A stretch of 64,000 bases of DNA from an uncultured Bacteroidales bacterium (GCA_947165255.1 CAMUZR010000001.1:124001-188000); one strand, 5' to 3'. Shown: positions 26,202 through 35,256, counted from the stretch's first letter. Made by a program: numbers and translations. The notes: generated from the sequence alone by a model not told the origin.

Positions 26202-27566
26202 TTAATTGCAAATGAGGTGTATGTTATTTGAGGAGGCATGTATAGGAAGGTATCCAGTACTATTTGAAGGGGGAAACGTACACTGGTGACGATTCCATAG
26301 TAGAATAGTAGGGGAGGTTGTGCGGGCTGCCGTTGCCCCACTGATGCTGCAGGCTGCAGGTGATGCACAGGGCTTAGTGGCTACTGAAGCCAGACGACTT
26401 CCGCCGTGGCCCGACGTAATCAGCCTTTTGACGTCAAAAAGGTCGAGAGACTGCATTTCTTTTTGTAATGGGTAATACTCAACCGCAAGGGTGGACGGCA
26501 TTGCCGGGGACAAAGGAGCTGTCAAGCAAAAAATATAGGGCTTACAACCATCTAACGGGTCGTATACTGTATTTAAAATCAGCAGTGCAGCATCCTTACT
26601 ACAATACCTCATCTCCCCCATCTGCCACTGGTTTATGGTCGAGGTGTTTTCTGGTATATCTAAGCCGCAAAGAAGGCTGGGGGTGACGCTGGAAAAGTCT
26701 ATTGTCCTTATGGCCAGCCCGCCCGACGCACTCTCGGAATAGTGGTAGGCTATGGACACGATGTCGTCTTTAATCGGAGTCACCATCACTTTCCCTAAGG
26801 CTTTGTGGTTGTCAAACCCATATCCCGCAGGGAAATGGGGCACATTGGCAAAGTCTCTCACCTTTTTGAAAGCCTGAAAGCGGATGTTTATGTAATCGTC
26901 GGACCGAGCGGTGAGGACGATTTTGTTTTGGGTGACGCAGATGTCGGTGAAAATATCCCAAGCATCCTTGTTATAGTAATAGGTGCAGACATCCCACCAT
27001 GTGCCGGAGAGGAAGGCCGCATCGCCATATCCCATGCGGGAGTCATAGACAGACGAAGAAGAAAAGTAGTTGTGGTTTTCGGCTATGTAGGCAATGCGGG
27101 TGGCTCCGCCATCCTCGAACAGTGCAATTCGGGTTACATCCACTATCTCTATGTTGCCACCAATCCCACAATCTGCGCCGGGGAAGAATGTGTATGGTAA
27201 ATAGAAATAGAGGTAATTCGCTACAAAATAACCTGACACGAACATATTGATGTCGAAACAAGCAAGAAATCCATGGCTGAGACAGGTTCCGCCGGCAAAG
27301 ACTGTGTCGTGGGCAATACGGAAGTCGCGGATGAGGACATTGGGGAGGAGGTCGGCCGATACCGTTGTTCCCGATGCATTGTCGTGATATTGCACCGTTC
27401 CGTGGCCGCTACTGTTATTTGTGTAAATGATGTACTTCTCATCCTGCCAGTGACGTACGATGGTGGTGTCGCAGGTGAGGGTATCCATTTCCCATACGGT
27501 TGTCTGTCCGTGGGCAAAGATGGCGCTCGTCAGTAGCAGGATGGTTAATAATAGTCTCTCTTTCAT
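26202..27566 (-). CDS. Secreted hypothetical protein, C-terminus probably frameshifted
   Basis: A 454-residue frame with signal peptide LLLTILLLTSAIFAHG. It is rich in Tyr, Asp and Phe, with many short beta strands, and is probably a surface or periplasmic protein; I do not recognise a domain. The last ~60 residues (from about SGHGGSRLASVATK) are Ser/Thr/Ala-rich and low in complexity, unlike the rest. A one-base shift near 26365 gives ALCITCSLQHQWGNG then SPHNLPYYSTMES ending VSPFK with a TAG at 26260-26262, a more natural tail. It precedes the T9SS gene and shares its promoter. Confidence 0.7.
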   Translation of the reverse strand: MKERLLLTILLLTSAIFAHGQTTVWEMDTLTCDTTIVRHWQDEKYIIYTNNSSGHGTVQYHDNASGTTVSADLLPNVLIRDFRIAHDTVFAGGTCLSHGFLACFDINMFVSGYFVANYLYFYLPYTFFPGADCGIGGNIEIVDVTRIALFEDGGATRIAYIAENHNYFSSSSVYDSRMGYGDAAFLSGTWWDVCTYYYNKDAWDIFTDICVTQNKIVLTARSDDYINIRFQAFKKVRDFANVPHFPAGYGFDNHKALGKVMVTPIKDDIVSIAYHYSESASGGLAIRTIDFSSVTPSLLCGLDIPENTSTINQWQMGEMRYCSKDAALLILNTVYDPLDGCKPYIFCLTAPLSPAMPSTLAVEYYPLQKEMQSLDLFDVKRLITSGHGGSRLASVATKPCASPAACSISGATAARTTSPTILLWNRHQCTFPPSNSTGYLPIHASSNNIHLICN

Positions 27567-27682
27567 ATCGGTCTTATTTAATAAGAAATCTTATTTCGAC
27601 AAAGCAAAAAAATTGCGCAACCAACTATCTTTGGTTATTTTATAATATAAACAAAATGTTTTTTATCGTTTTTTTCATGATG

Positions 27683-27690
27683 CAAATATA
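27683..27690 (-). promoter_or_regulatory. -7 promoter box for the secreted-protein pair
   Basis: TATATTTG followed by CA on the minus strand, about 115 bp upstream of the ATG at 27566. Confidence 0.65.
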
Positions 27691-27779
27691 CAGTTTTTAT
27701 TTCAAATAAAAAAATATTTTTCGGCGTATTGGTCAAATTGCAGAATGGACGAATGAAAAAAGTTTTGCATCTTTGCCGC

Positions 27780-27898
27780 GCAGTTTGAAGTATCGCGGGG
27801 CTCCGCAGGGGAGCAACCCCGTGAGGAAAAAGACTGTGGTGAATGACGACAAGACATGTGTGAAACGGCTGCCAGCTAAGAGGCGGCCGTTTCTTTTT
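27780..27898 (+). ncRNA. ffs: Candidate signal recognition particle (4.5S-like) RNA
   Basis: A free-standing transcription unit without an ORF. A box CATCTTTG (27768-27775) lies just before it. The RNA folds as a long hairpin: CAGTTT (27781-27786) with AGACTG (27831-27836), TCGCGGGG (27793-27800) with CCCCGTGA (27817-27824), and an apical part TCC-GCAG-GGG followed by AGCAA. A GNAR tetraloop closed by C-G pairs and followed by AGCA on the 3' side is the SRP RNA S-domain signature that binds Ffh. A perfect 11-bp terminator (27863-27892) and T-run end the unit. The identity is inferred from the apical loop and not confirmed by a covariance model. Confidence 0.6.
27863..27898 (+). terminator. 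Terminator of the candidate SRP RNA
   Basis: AAACGGCTGCC (27863-27873) pairs with GGCGGCCGTTT (27882-27892), one wobble, then CTTTTT. Confidence 0.85.
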
Positions 27899-27914
27899 CA
27901 TGACATGTTAGATT

Positions 27915-28510
27915 TCACCCAATGCCCCAAAAAACACTAATGGACTGCTTGCGGTTCTCCTTTGACATCCCGCTGTGGTTGTTGAGGTTCTTTTCGAGGT
28001 CGGTGAGAGTCCCTTCAATCTTGTTGTTGGTATTGGGCATCCCGACGTATTTCGGCAGCTGGTATGTGAAGGGTACGACAGGTAGAAGTCGACGCTGTGC
28101 ATGGCGGAGCGCAACCGCCTGTGTGTGAACTACGTCATCCCCGACTTCAAGGTGGAACGCCTGTTCAACATGTCCACCCATTGGGACTTCCAATGCCTGT
28201 ACTTGTTCTCGAATTCGGCACCGTCCCCGTTCACGATGTTGTCCACAAGGACTTTCAGTTCCCTGGCCGCAAGCAGTCTGGGACGCCAGGTGAGATATCG
28301 CCTCACTATCTGTATCATGTGGTACTGGCACATCTGGATCTTGTATGCCGAGAACTCGCCGAAGAGGCTCTTCATCCCGTCTATCACAATCCCCTTTATG
28401 GTGTACCCACGCTCTTCGATGCTGCATACGGCATCCGCATATTCATGCACCATTTCATGTGCGATAAACGCCATGTAGAGAGGCTTTCCAGAACTTTCGT
28501 CTACTGCAAG
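27915..28510 (-). pseudogene. Transposase remnant, N-terminally truncated and frameshifted
   Basis: The first frame (28510 down to about 28130) reads LAVDESSGKPLYMAFIAHEM, then GYTIKGIVIDGMKSLFGEF and KIQMCQYHMIQIVRRYLTWR. After a frame change it continues as VPFTYQLPKYVGMPNTNNKI, EGTLTDLEKNLNNHSGMSKE and ends SVFWGIG. The DG of VIDGMKSLF and the NTNNKIEG then H-S-G-M-S-x-x-N pattern are typical of the catalytic core and C-terminal end of DDE transposases of the mutator-like/IS256-like kind found in Bacteroidetes. The N-terminal third is missing; the left part is joined to the sugar porter gene. Confidence 0.75.
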
Positions 28511-29558
28511 CCCCCCCCAGTTTCTCCACCGTAAAGATGGCAATGAGCGTGAATAGGATATTCACCACCCCCATCACCACCGTGTTGACCATGGGGTTCT
28601 CCATGCCCATGGAGGCAAAGATAGTGGTAGAATAGTAGAGCACCGCGTTGATGCCCACCACCTGCTGGAACACGCTCAGCATAATGCCGATGAACACCAC
28701 CATAAACCCGTAAGTGAACAGGCGCTCCTTCTTCTCGGCCGTCGTGGCCTCGATGTCGCGCAGTATTTCCGCGGCTTTCGCCGCGCCGTTGATGCGGGTG
28801 AGCACCTGCAGGGCCTTCTCGGGCTTGCCGCTCATGACCAGGTAGCGCGGGGTCTCGGGCACCAGCAGTATCAGCAGCGCGAACAATCCCGCCGGCACGC
28901 ACTCGCTTACGAACATCAGGCGCCATCCCTGCTCTATACTCCACTGCGCCTCGGCCGCATTGGCTACCACGTTCATCCCGTCGGCCATGCGTTCAATGGC
29001 CGGAATGACATGGCTGCCCACTATCACGTAGCTGACAAAGTAGACCACCAGCTGCCCAAAAATAATGGCAAACTGGTTCCACGACACCAGTTTGCCGCGC
29101 ATGTTGCTGGGCGCCACCTCGGCAATGTACATCGGGCAAATGGCCGAGGCCATGCCCACCCCGATGCCGCCCAAGATGCGGTAGAGGTTAAAGGCCACCA
29201 GCAGCCCCACCGAGGCCTGCCCCTTGCTGAAGAAAAGGAACTCGGGGTAGAACGAGCCCGCTGCCGAAAAGAAGAAGCACAGGCCCGCAATGAAAAGCGA
29301 CCTCTTGCGCCCCAGCCGGCTGGCCAACAGCCCCGAGAGGGCACTGCCTATCACGCACCCTATCAGTGCCGACGAGCAGGTTATGCCGTGCATGAAATTT
29401 GTGTAGTTGAAGCCGCCCTGCATAAAGAATGCCTGCAGCCCTTTCTCCGCCCCGTTGATGACGGCGGTGTCGTAGCCGAACAGCAGTCCCCCGATGACGG
29501 CCACTAATACTATCGAATAGAGGTAGGCCTTGCTACCCTTTTGGTCGGTGTTGCTCAT
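28455..29558 (-). pseudogene. Sugar porter (XylE-like MFS transporter), C-terminus lost
   Basis: Reading from the ATG at 29556-29558 gives a sugar-porter family MFS protein: VLVAVIGGLLFGYDTAVING in helix 1, RLGRKRSLFIAGL after helix 2, YRILGGIGVGMASAICPMYI, then AEVAPSNMRGKLVSW, and PETPRYLVMSGKPEKA at the end of the N-terminal half. The second half starts normally (FQQVVGINAVLYYSTTIF) but family similarity stops at VEKLGG near 28512, at about helix 8 or 9 of 12, where a run of eight C bases joins it to the transposase remnant in another frame. The resulting 367-residue product would lack the last membrane helices and is probably inactive. It follows EFR1 closely. Confidence 0.85.
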
Positions 29559-29562
29559 CTTG

Positions 29563-30330
29563 CTATTTCTTTGTATCGTTGCCAAAGTAGTATTGTCCCT
29601 TCTTGTCGGTGGCCCTGCCGTAGTGTATGGCATGTTGCGGGCAATGGTGGTAGCATGCCAGGCAGGTAGTGCAGTGGCCCTGCCACTGGGGGCGGCCGTC
29701 GACCATGACGATGTTCTGCAGCGGGCAGCTCTTGGCGCAGATGCCGCACGACACGCAGGCCTCGCTGCTGTGGAACGGCTTGTCCTTCACCAGCAGGCTG
29801 TAGAAGAGGGGCTGCACCACGTCCGACTTCAGCCCTGCCATGCCGGTCACTATCATCTGCGACACCCGCTCGCGCCGCCGCAGCAGAGCCTTCACCTGCG
29901 CAATGCGCTCCTCGGCCCGTGCCAGTTTCTCCTCGGCCAGCGGCGTGGGGTCCACGTCCATGCCGGGCAGGCACACGTAGGTGTTGGGCATCTGTATGGC
30001 CAGGGCCGTGTCGAGGTTCAGCCCTTTGCGCCGCAGTTCCTGGCGGAAATAGTGTTCCGTCCGGCCGCAGTCGTCGCCACAGGTGGCCACCATGAAAGTG
30101 TAGCCCGGCCGCCCCTCAATCCGCAGCCTCCTCACAAAGTCCGAGACCAAGCGGGGTGCCCGCCATGAGTAGACCGGAAACACAAAACCCAGCCGCTCTT
30201 CCATACCAACGGCATAGTCGTAGCAACCCGCCCTCTCCGCGTCGGGGATAAACAGAAGGCGCTCGCCCTCTTCCGTCAGCCCCTCTGCCACATGCCGGCT
30301 GTTGCCCAATCCTGAAAAATAGAATATCAT
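29563..30330 (-). CDS. EFR1-family flavodoxin-like ferredoxin
   Basis: A 255-residue protein combining an N-terminal flavodoxin-like domain (MIFYFSGLGNSRHVAEGL at the FMN phosphate loop, GFVFPVYSWRAPRLVSDFV, TCGDDCG) with a C-terminal 2[4Fe-4S] ferredoxin domain: CVSCGICAKSCP and CTTCLACYHHCP. This is the EFR1 architecture of anaerobes, presumed to transfer electrons between flavin and ferredoxin partners. It ends 4 bp upstream of the sugar porter start, so the two form one transcript from the promoter at 30427. Confidence 0.92.
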   Translation of the reverse strand: MIFYFSGLGNSRHVAEGLTEEGERLLFIPDAERAGCYDYAVGMEERLGFVFPVYSWRAPRLVSDFVRRLRIEGRPGYTFMVATCGDDCGRTEHYFRQELRRKGLNLDTALAIQMPNTYVCLPGMDVDPTPLAEEKLARAEERIAQVKALLRRRERVSQMIVTGMAGLKSDVVQPLFYSLLVKDKPFHSSEACVSCGICAKSCPLQNIVMVDGRPQWQGHCTTCLACYHHCPQHAIHYGRATDKKGQYYFGNDTKK

Positions 30331-30839
30331 CTTTAAAAATACGTTTATTCGTTAATAACACAATTCGTTAGCTTCCATTCCCACATTCTCTCGCACCCAT
30401 ATACGCATATATTATTGTGCAAAAATACACTTTTTTTGCGATATGATGGATTTTTCGCCTCTTTTTTTCGGCAGTCGTCCTTCTGTGCCCGTGCGCCCCC
30501 CTCAGCCCCGCCAATGGTCCGGTGCCCCTTCGGCGTACACGCTCTTGCCCCTCGTCAGTTCTTTGTTCCCAGCAATCAAACAACAATAGGCCATCTATAG
30601 GCCATCGATAGACCTAATGGCGCATCCACTCCCATGCTTCCCCACTGCCAGGGGATGCCTTCTGGACAATCGCTGAACCCGTGATAGGCTGCACTGGGTA
30701 ACCCCCTGGCTACCGTTGACTTACACTTTTTTTGTCCAAAAGGTCTGCTAATTCAATTTTTCTTCGTAATTTTGCACCCGTTTTCGCAAGTTATTTTGCG
30801 ATTCAGTGTACTTGATAACCACTTTAAAAACAAGGTCTT
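30331..30839. promoter_or_regulatory. Divergent promoter region between EFR1 and the queuosine genes
   Basis: A 509-bp gap. A minus-strand box TATTTTTGCA lies at 30427-30418 (for EFR1) and a plus-strand box TAATTTTG at 30767-30774 (for the transporter at 30840). A short direct repeat, ATAGGCCATC, occurs twice near 30588-30608. I looked for a preQ1 riboswitch upstream of the queuosine genes and could not make one out. Confidence 0.55.
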
Positions 30840-31544
30840 ATGAATCAAAACAAATCCGCCAGAGAACGGCGTGTTACGTTCTCCCCCGTCTTCATCCTGA
30901 TGGCTGTGCTCTTCTGCACATGTCTGATAATTTCCAATCTCATCGCCTCCAAAGTCTTTGTGCTGCTGGGTGTCACCCTTCCTGCCGCCGTCATCGTCTT
31001 CCCCATTTCCTACATTCTTAACGACTGCCTCAGCGAGGTCTACGGCTTCCGCTATGCCCGCCTGGTCATTTGGATGGGGTTCTTTATGAACTTCTTCGTG
31101 GTGCTGGTCACCCAGCTGGCCATCCTGCTGCCCGGTGCCCCCTTCTGGGACGGCGACCAAGCCTTCCGCGCCATCTTTGGCGTCACTCCCAGGGCCACCC
31201 TGGCCTCCCTGCTGGCCTTCCTGGCAGGCTCCACCCTCAACGCATGGGTCATGAGCCGTATGAAGGTCTCGCAGAAAGGGCGCAACTTTTGGCTGCGCGC
31301 CATCGTCTCATCCCTTGTGGGCGAATGTGCCGACTCCCTCATTTTCATTCCCATCATGTTCTGGGCCATGGGTTTCAAGGCCGTGGTCACGATGATGGTC
31401 TGCCAGGTTTCGGCCAAAGTGATTTACGAAATTATCATCCTCCCCATCACCAAGAGGGTGGTCAACCACGTCAAACGTATCGAAGGCATCGACACCTACG
31501 ACACCAATATTTCCTACGACCCTTTTAAGATACTTGATATATGA
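30840..31544 (+). CDS. Queuosine precursor transporter (YhhQ/VUT family)
   Basis: A 234-residue membrane protein with about six helices. The family landmarks are [56 protein letters not shown] and, near the end, [20 protein letters not shown]. YhhQ imports queuine-pathway precursors (preQ0/preQ1). Its stop overlaps the queF start (ATGA, 4 nt), so the two are coupled, which supports the role. Confidence 0.93.
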   Translation: MNQNKSARERRVTFSPVFILMAVLFCTCLIISNLIASKVFVLLGVTLPAAVIVFPISYILNDCLSEVYGFRYARLVIWMGFFMNFFVVLVTQLAILLPGAPFWDGDQAFRAIFGVTPRATLASLLAFLAGSTLNAWVMSRMKVSQKGRNFWLRAIVSSLVGECADSLIFIPIMFWAMGFKAVVTMMVCQVSAKVIYEIIILPITKRVVNHVKRIEGIDTYDTNISYDPFKILDI

Positions 31545-31999
31545 GCAGCAGAGAGAACGAAGGCCTGCGCCAGTTGGGCAGTGCAGTACCCTATCGTGAA
31601 AACTATGCCCCCGAGGTGCTCGAAACCTTCGAGAACCAACATCCCGAACACGACTACTGGGTTCGTTTCAATTGTCCCGAATTCACCACCCTGTGCCCCA
31701 TCACCGGCCAGCCCGACTTTGCCGAACTGCGCATCAGCTATATCCCCGACCGCCGCATGGTGGAAAGCAAGAGCCTGAAGCTTTACCTTCATAGCTTTCG
31801 CAACCACGGCGACTTTCACGAGGACTGTGTGAACACCATCATGAACGACCTGATCAAGCTCATGGACCCAAAATATATTGAGGTCACCGGCTTTTTCGTC
31901 CCCCGTGGCGGCATCAGCATCTACCCCTACGCCAACTACGGCCGCAAGGGCACCCAGTATGAGCAGCTGGCCCACCAGCGTTTTGCCACCCACGAGTGA
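31541..31999 (+). CDS. queF: NADPH-dependent 7-cyano-7-deazaguanine reductase
   Basis: A 152-residue type I (short) QueF reducing preQ0 to preQ1 in queuosine synthesis. The active site is visible as [20 protein letters not shown], with the nucleophilic Cys in TLCP and the general-acid Asp in PDF. The NADPH/substrate motif [20 protein letters not shown] follows. The C-terminal end has [18 protein letters not shown]. It is coupled to the transporter. QueC, often between these two in Bacteroidetes, is not here. Confidence 0.96.
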   Translation: MSSRENEGLRQLGSAVPYRENYAPEVLETFENQHPEHDYWVRFNCPEFTTLCPITGQPDFAELRISYIPDRRMVESKSLKLYLHSFRNHGDFHEDCVNTIMNDLIKLMDPKYIEVTGFFVPRGGISIYPYANYGRKGTQYEQLAHQRFATHE

Positions 32000-32054
32000 T
32001 GTGCCCCGCCCGAAGCGGATGGGCATGGGTAGTGCCTTGTGGTTCTGTGGGAAA

Positions 32055-32095
32055 AAAGAGCGGGCGCGCTCCCTTTGAGGGGCGGCCCGCTCTTT
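32055..32095. terminator. Bidirectional hairpin terminator between queF and the M15 genes
   Basis: AAAGAGCGGGC (32055-32065) pairs with GCCCGCTCTTT (32085-32095), with A-run on one side and T-run on the other, suiting the convergent genes around it. Confidence 0.82.
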
Positions 32096-32175
32096 CTTTG
32101 GGACAAGACCCACCACGCCCTTCCTTCCTTGCCGCAACGGGGGCAGGAGGGAGGGTGCGGGATGACGGAGTTTTT

Positions 32176-32613
32176 TTACTTTAGGTGCAGTATTTGGTTG
32201 TGGCGCTCCAAATTCTTCGGGTGGTTGATGCTCACATGCACCCATTTGTAGCCGTACTCGTCGATAATCTGGCGGCAATGGATTTTCCCCTCCGACGCCA
32301 TTTTCACTATCAGGTTGAACAGCTTCTGGTTGTCGGAGGCATAGTTGCTGAGCGTGTGTATGTCGGCGGCGGCGCCGTAGCGGTGGTCGGAGTTGGCGGC
32401 CCCCCTCACCGCTTGGTTCAGTCGGTAGCAGCGGAAGCCGCTGCTCACAATGAGAGGCTTGCCCCACGCCGTCCTTATGGGCTGCAGCACCTCCTTGGCC
32501 AGGCGGGTCAGATTGTCCAAGGCCTCCTGGTTGGGCGTGTTATCTATACCCTTGTTTTTAGCCGTGTTGCTATGGATGAGTTCTTCAAGAGTGAAGTTGC
32601 TTGTTAGTTTCAT
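32176..32613 (-). CDS. M15-type peptidase (D-Ala-D-Ala carboxypeptidase-like), copy 1
   Basis: A 145-residue peptidase M15A-type protein (Peptidase_M15_3-like). It has the fold landmarks TSNFTLEELIHSNTAKNKGI, QPIRTAWGKPLIVSSGFRC, the zinc-site motif SDHRYGAAADIH (H and D ligands) and the later KWVHVSINHP His. There is no signal peptide. The ATG at 32611-32613 is used because upstream codons are not conserved in the neighbour copy. Such short M15 domains act as endolysins or lipid-independent muropeptide hydrolases; the lack of an export signal favours a phage-type lysin or a release-dependent role. Confidence 0.88.
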   Translation of the reverse strand: MKLTSNFTLEELIHSNTAKNKGIDNTPNQEALDNLTRLAKEVLQPIRTAWGKPLIVSSGFRCYRLNQAVRGAANSDHRYGAAADIHTLSNYASDNQKLFNLIVKMASEGKIHCRQIIDEYGYKWVHVSINHPKNLERHNQILHLK

Positions 32614-32735
32614 ATTGTTTTTCTTTAATGGTTCTACAAACGTTCGCGGGTCCCGCCCTTGGTGGGTGTCAGCGGCGAACCTGAATAACATGCGCTGCGC
32701 CTCTGCCCCTAGAGGGGCTGAGGGTCGGCTGTGTC

Positions 32736-33173
32736 CTATTTGAGGTGGAAAGATTGGTTGTTGATGAACTCCTTTTCGGGGTGGTTCACGCTCACGTGCA
32801 CCCATTGGTAGTGCTTCTCGTCGATAATCTGTCGGCACTGGATCTTCCCTTCCTTGGCCATCTTGACGATGAGGTCGAACAGCCTCTTGTTGCTGTCCAC
32901 CGTGTTCGAAAGGGTGCGGATGTCAGCGGCGGCCCCGTAAATGTGGTCCGACTTGGCCGCTCCGCCAATCCGGGTGTTCAGTGTCTGGCATCGGAAACCG
33001 CTGTTCACCGCTATCGGTGCGCCCCATGCGTCCCTAATGGGTTGCAGCACTGTGTAGGCCAGCTTCACCAGGTTCACCTGAGCGTTCTCGTTAGGAATGT
33101 TCTCAATGCCGCAGCGGGCGGCCGTGTCGCTCACCAGCAGCTCCTCAAAAGTGAAGTTTTTTGTCAGTCTCAT
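32736..33173 (-). CDS. M15-type peptidase (D-Ala-D-Ala carboxypeptidase-like), copy 2
   Basis: A 145-residue paralogue of the adjacent gene, the same length and about half identical by eye, with the same zinc motifs (SDHIYGAAADIR and QWVHVSVNHP) and the same N-terminal LTKNFTFEELLVSDTAAR. The key residues are intact in both copies, so the pair looks like a recent tandem duplication with both active. There is no signal peptide. The 122-bp gap to copy 1 has no clear promoter. Confidence 0.88.
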   Translation of the reverse strand: MRLTKNFTFEELLVSDTAARCGIENIPNENAQVNLVKLAYTVLQPIRDAWGAPIAVNSGFRCQTLNTRIGGAAKSDHIYGAAADIRTLSNTVDSNKRLFDLIVKMAKEGKIQCRQIIDEKHYQWVHVSVNHPEKEFINNQSFHLK

Positions 33174-33554
33174 TTTTTCTTTTTTATAGTTTTACATTAA
33201 TTGGTTTGTTTCTATAATGCCGCAAAGGCTCTTTGGCACGAGACCTTATGGCTTTTTGGACTCCTTCGGAGTTGTGTTTTTTCTCTTTATGTGTTGTATA
33301 TCAAGTGCTTTTGTCAGTTTGGGCACTCGTGTTATACACTTACAAATAAAAGAATAATATCTGAAATTTGCAAATTATTATTAAAAAAATGTCACCACGT
33401 CAGGTTGCTCTGCCCGTAGGGAGCCCCAGCCGTGGCATCCGCGCCGCTCCCTGCATGTGAAATTCGGTTTTTTTTTGCATCGCTCCCCTTTCAGAAAAAA
33501 ATCATTTATTCTCTGAAAAAGTTGTATCTTTGCAGCACGAAACACATCGATTAT
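33174..33554. promoter_or_regulatory. Divergent gap with the C1 peptidase promoter
   Basis: A plus-strand box TATCTTTG (33525-33532) followed by CA lies 22 bp before the ATG of the C1 peptidase. I see no gene in the rest of the gap and no clear minus-strand promoter for the M15 genes. Confidence 0.6.
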
Positions 33555-34781
33555 ATGAAAAAGATAACCCTACTCATGGCAGCGGCAATGCTTTGCCTGC
33601 CCCTCTTTGCACAAGAGTCTAATCAACCGCAAAACAAACAAGATGAAGGCTATAAATTCACCATCATCAAAGAATTACCCGTCACCCCTGTCAAGAATCA
33701 GGCCAAGGCCGGCACCTGCTGGGACTACAGCGGCACGGCATTCCTTGAAGCCGAATTGCTCCGCATGGGCAAGGGCGAGTACGACCTCAGCGAGATGTAC
33801 ACCGCCTTCGTCGACTATCAGGACCGCGCCATGGCCGCCATCCGCACCCATGGCGACATATCCTTCTCGCAGGGCGGCTGTTTCGGCGACGTGCTCCACT
33901 GCATGGAGCGGTACGGCCTGGTGCCCGAAGAGCTTATGCGTCCGGGTGTGATGTACCGCGACAGCCTTTCTAACCATAGCGAGCTCAGCGCCATGACCAA
34001 CCCCATGGTCAAAGCCGCCGCCAGCAGCGGCAGCCTCCAGAGCGACAGCAACTACCAGCTCCTCTGCCTTAAGGCCATCAAGGCAGTTCACGAGGTCTAC
34101 CTGGGCGTTCCTCCCGAACGGTTCACCTACAAGGGCCGCCAGTACACCCCCAAGACCTTCTATGAGTCCACAGGCCTCAAAGCCAGCGACTATGTGCAGA
34201 TAACTGCTTTCCTTCACCAGCCCCTTTACGGCACCTTTGCCGTCGAAAGTCCCGACAACTGGCGTCACGACCTCTCCTATAATGTCACCCTCGACGAGCT
34301 GATGGAAATCACCGACCACGCTATCCAGCAAGGCTTCCCAGTGGGCTGGGACAGCGATGTCAGCGAGCAGGGCTTCCGCACCGGTTCACGCAAGGGCTTC
34401 TGTGTGCTCCCTGCCACCGATGCCTCCTCCGCCAATTTGCAGGGCAGCGACATGGCCCATTGGACGGGCATGAGTGCCAAGGACCTGCAAGAAGAGGCCG
34501 CCAAGCACCCCACCCCCCAACGTTGGGTCACCCCGCAGGAACGTCAGCTCGGTTGGGATAACCACGAGACCAACGACGACCACCTTATGCTCATCTATGG
34601 CACCGCCAAGGACCAACTGGGCAACGAGTACTACATGGTCAAAAATAGTTGGGGCGACTATGGCGAGTACCACGGCATGTTCTTCGCCAGCAAAGCCTAT
34701 TTCCGCTATAAGACCATCACCATCCTCGTTCACAAGGATGCCCTCACCAAGGACATGAAGAAAAAGCTGGGAATAAAATAA
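33555..34781 (+). CDS. Exported C1B cysteine peptidase (aminopeptidase C/bleomycin hydrolase family)
   Basis: A 408-residue protease with signal peptide KKITLLMAAAMLCLPLFAQ. The catalytic Cys is in PVKNQAKAGTCWDYSGTAF, the His in NDDHLMLIYGTA and the Asn in YMVKNSWGDYGEYHG, the standard C1 order. The insertion between Cys and His is about 280 residues, the size of bleomycin-hydrolase-type enzymes. Members release N-terminal amino acids. The signal peptide shows it works in the periplasm, unlike cytosolic PepC. The ATG at 33555 starts the signal; upstream codons are noncoding. Confidence 0.93.
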   Translation: MKKITLLMAAAMLCLPLFAQESNQPQNKQDEGYKFTIIKELPVTPVKNQAKAGTCWDYSGTAFLEAELLRMGKGEYDLSEMYTAFVDYQDRAMAAIRTHGDISFSQGGCFGDVLHCMERYGLVPEELMRPGVMYRDSLSNHSELSAMTNPMVKAAASSGSLQSDSNYQLLCLKAIKAVHEVYLGVPPERFTYKGRQYTPKTFYESTGLKASDYVQITAFLHQPLYGTFAVESPDNWRHDLSYNVTLDELMEITDHAIQQGFPVGWDSDVSEQGFRTGSRKGFCVLPATDASSANLQGSDMAHWTGMSAKDLQEEAAKHPTPQRWVTPQERQLGWDNHETNDDHLMLIYGTAKDQLGNEYYMVKNSWGDYGEYHGMFFASKAYFRYKTITILVHKDALTKDMKKKLGIK

Positions 34782-34809
34782 TGTGCACTAACGAATACTA
34801 GATAGATTT

Positions 34810-35256
34810 ATGCTCCCCATTGGAACCCAAGCCCCCGCCTTTGAAGGACAGGACGAAAACGGCAACACTGTCCGCCTTTCCGATTTCGCCGGAAAGAAAC
34901 TGGTGCTCTATTTCTACCCCAAGGACAGCACCCCCGGATGCACTGCCGAGGCTTGCGACCTCCGCGATAATTACGAGCGTTTCCTCGCCCTGGGCTATCA
35001 GGTGCTGGGCGTAAGTAAGGATTCCGCCGCTTCGCACCAGCGCTTCATTGCCAAATACGAGCTGCCTTTCCACCTCATCTCCGACCCCGACTGTTCCATC
35101 CTCAAGGCCTACGAAGCCTGGGGCGTGAAGAAGATGTACGGCCGCGAAACTATGGGCACTCTCCGCACTACCTACGTCATTGACGAGCAGGGCATCATAG
35201 TCGATGCCATTGGAAAGGTCAATACCAAGGCCCACACCGCCCAGATACTAAAATAG
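34810..35256 (+). CDS. bcp: Thioredoxin-dependent thiol peroxidase (peroxiredoxin Q/BCP)
   Basis: A 148-residue peroxiredoxin reducing hydroperoxides with thioredoxin. The peroxidatic Cys is in FYPKDSTPGCTAEACDLRDN and the resolving Cys five residues later is also present (the C-x4-C form). Further landmarks are QVLGVSKDSAASHQRFIAKY and FVIDEQG-like TYVIDEQGIIVDAIGKV. It follows the C1 peptidase by 28 bp and precedes the ZIP gene. Confidence 0.95.
   Translation: MLPIGTQAPAFEGQDENGNTVRLSDFAGKKLVLYFYPKDSTPGCTAEACDLRDNYERFLALGYQVLGVSKDSAASHQRFIAKYELPFHLISDPDCSILKAYEAWGVKKMYGRETMGTLRTTYVIDEQGIIVDAIGKVNTKAHTAQILK

Noticed and set aside
30600..30839. PreQ1 riboswitch upstream of the queuosine transporter
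   Set aside because: No recognisable preQ1-I pseudoknot or preQ1-II core could be made out.
32176..33173. Prophage origin for the M15 peptidase pair
   Set aside because: No capsid, tail, terminase or holin genes are nearby, so a prophage is not supported; only the enzymes are phage-like.
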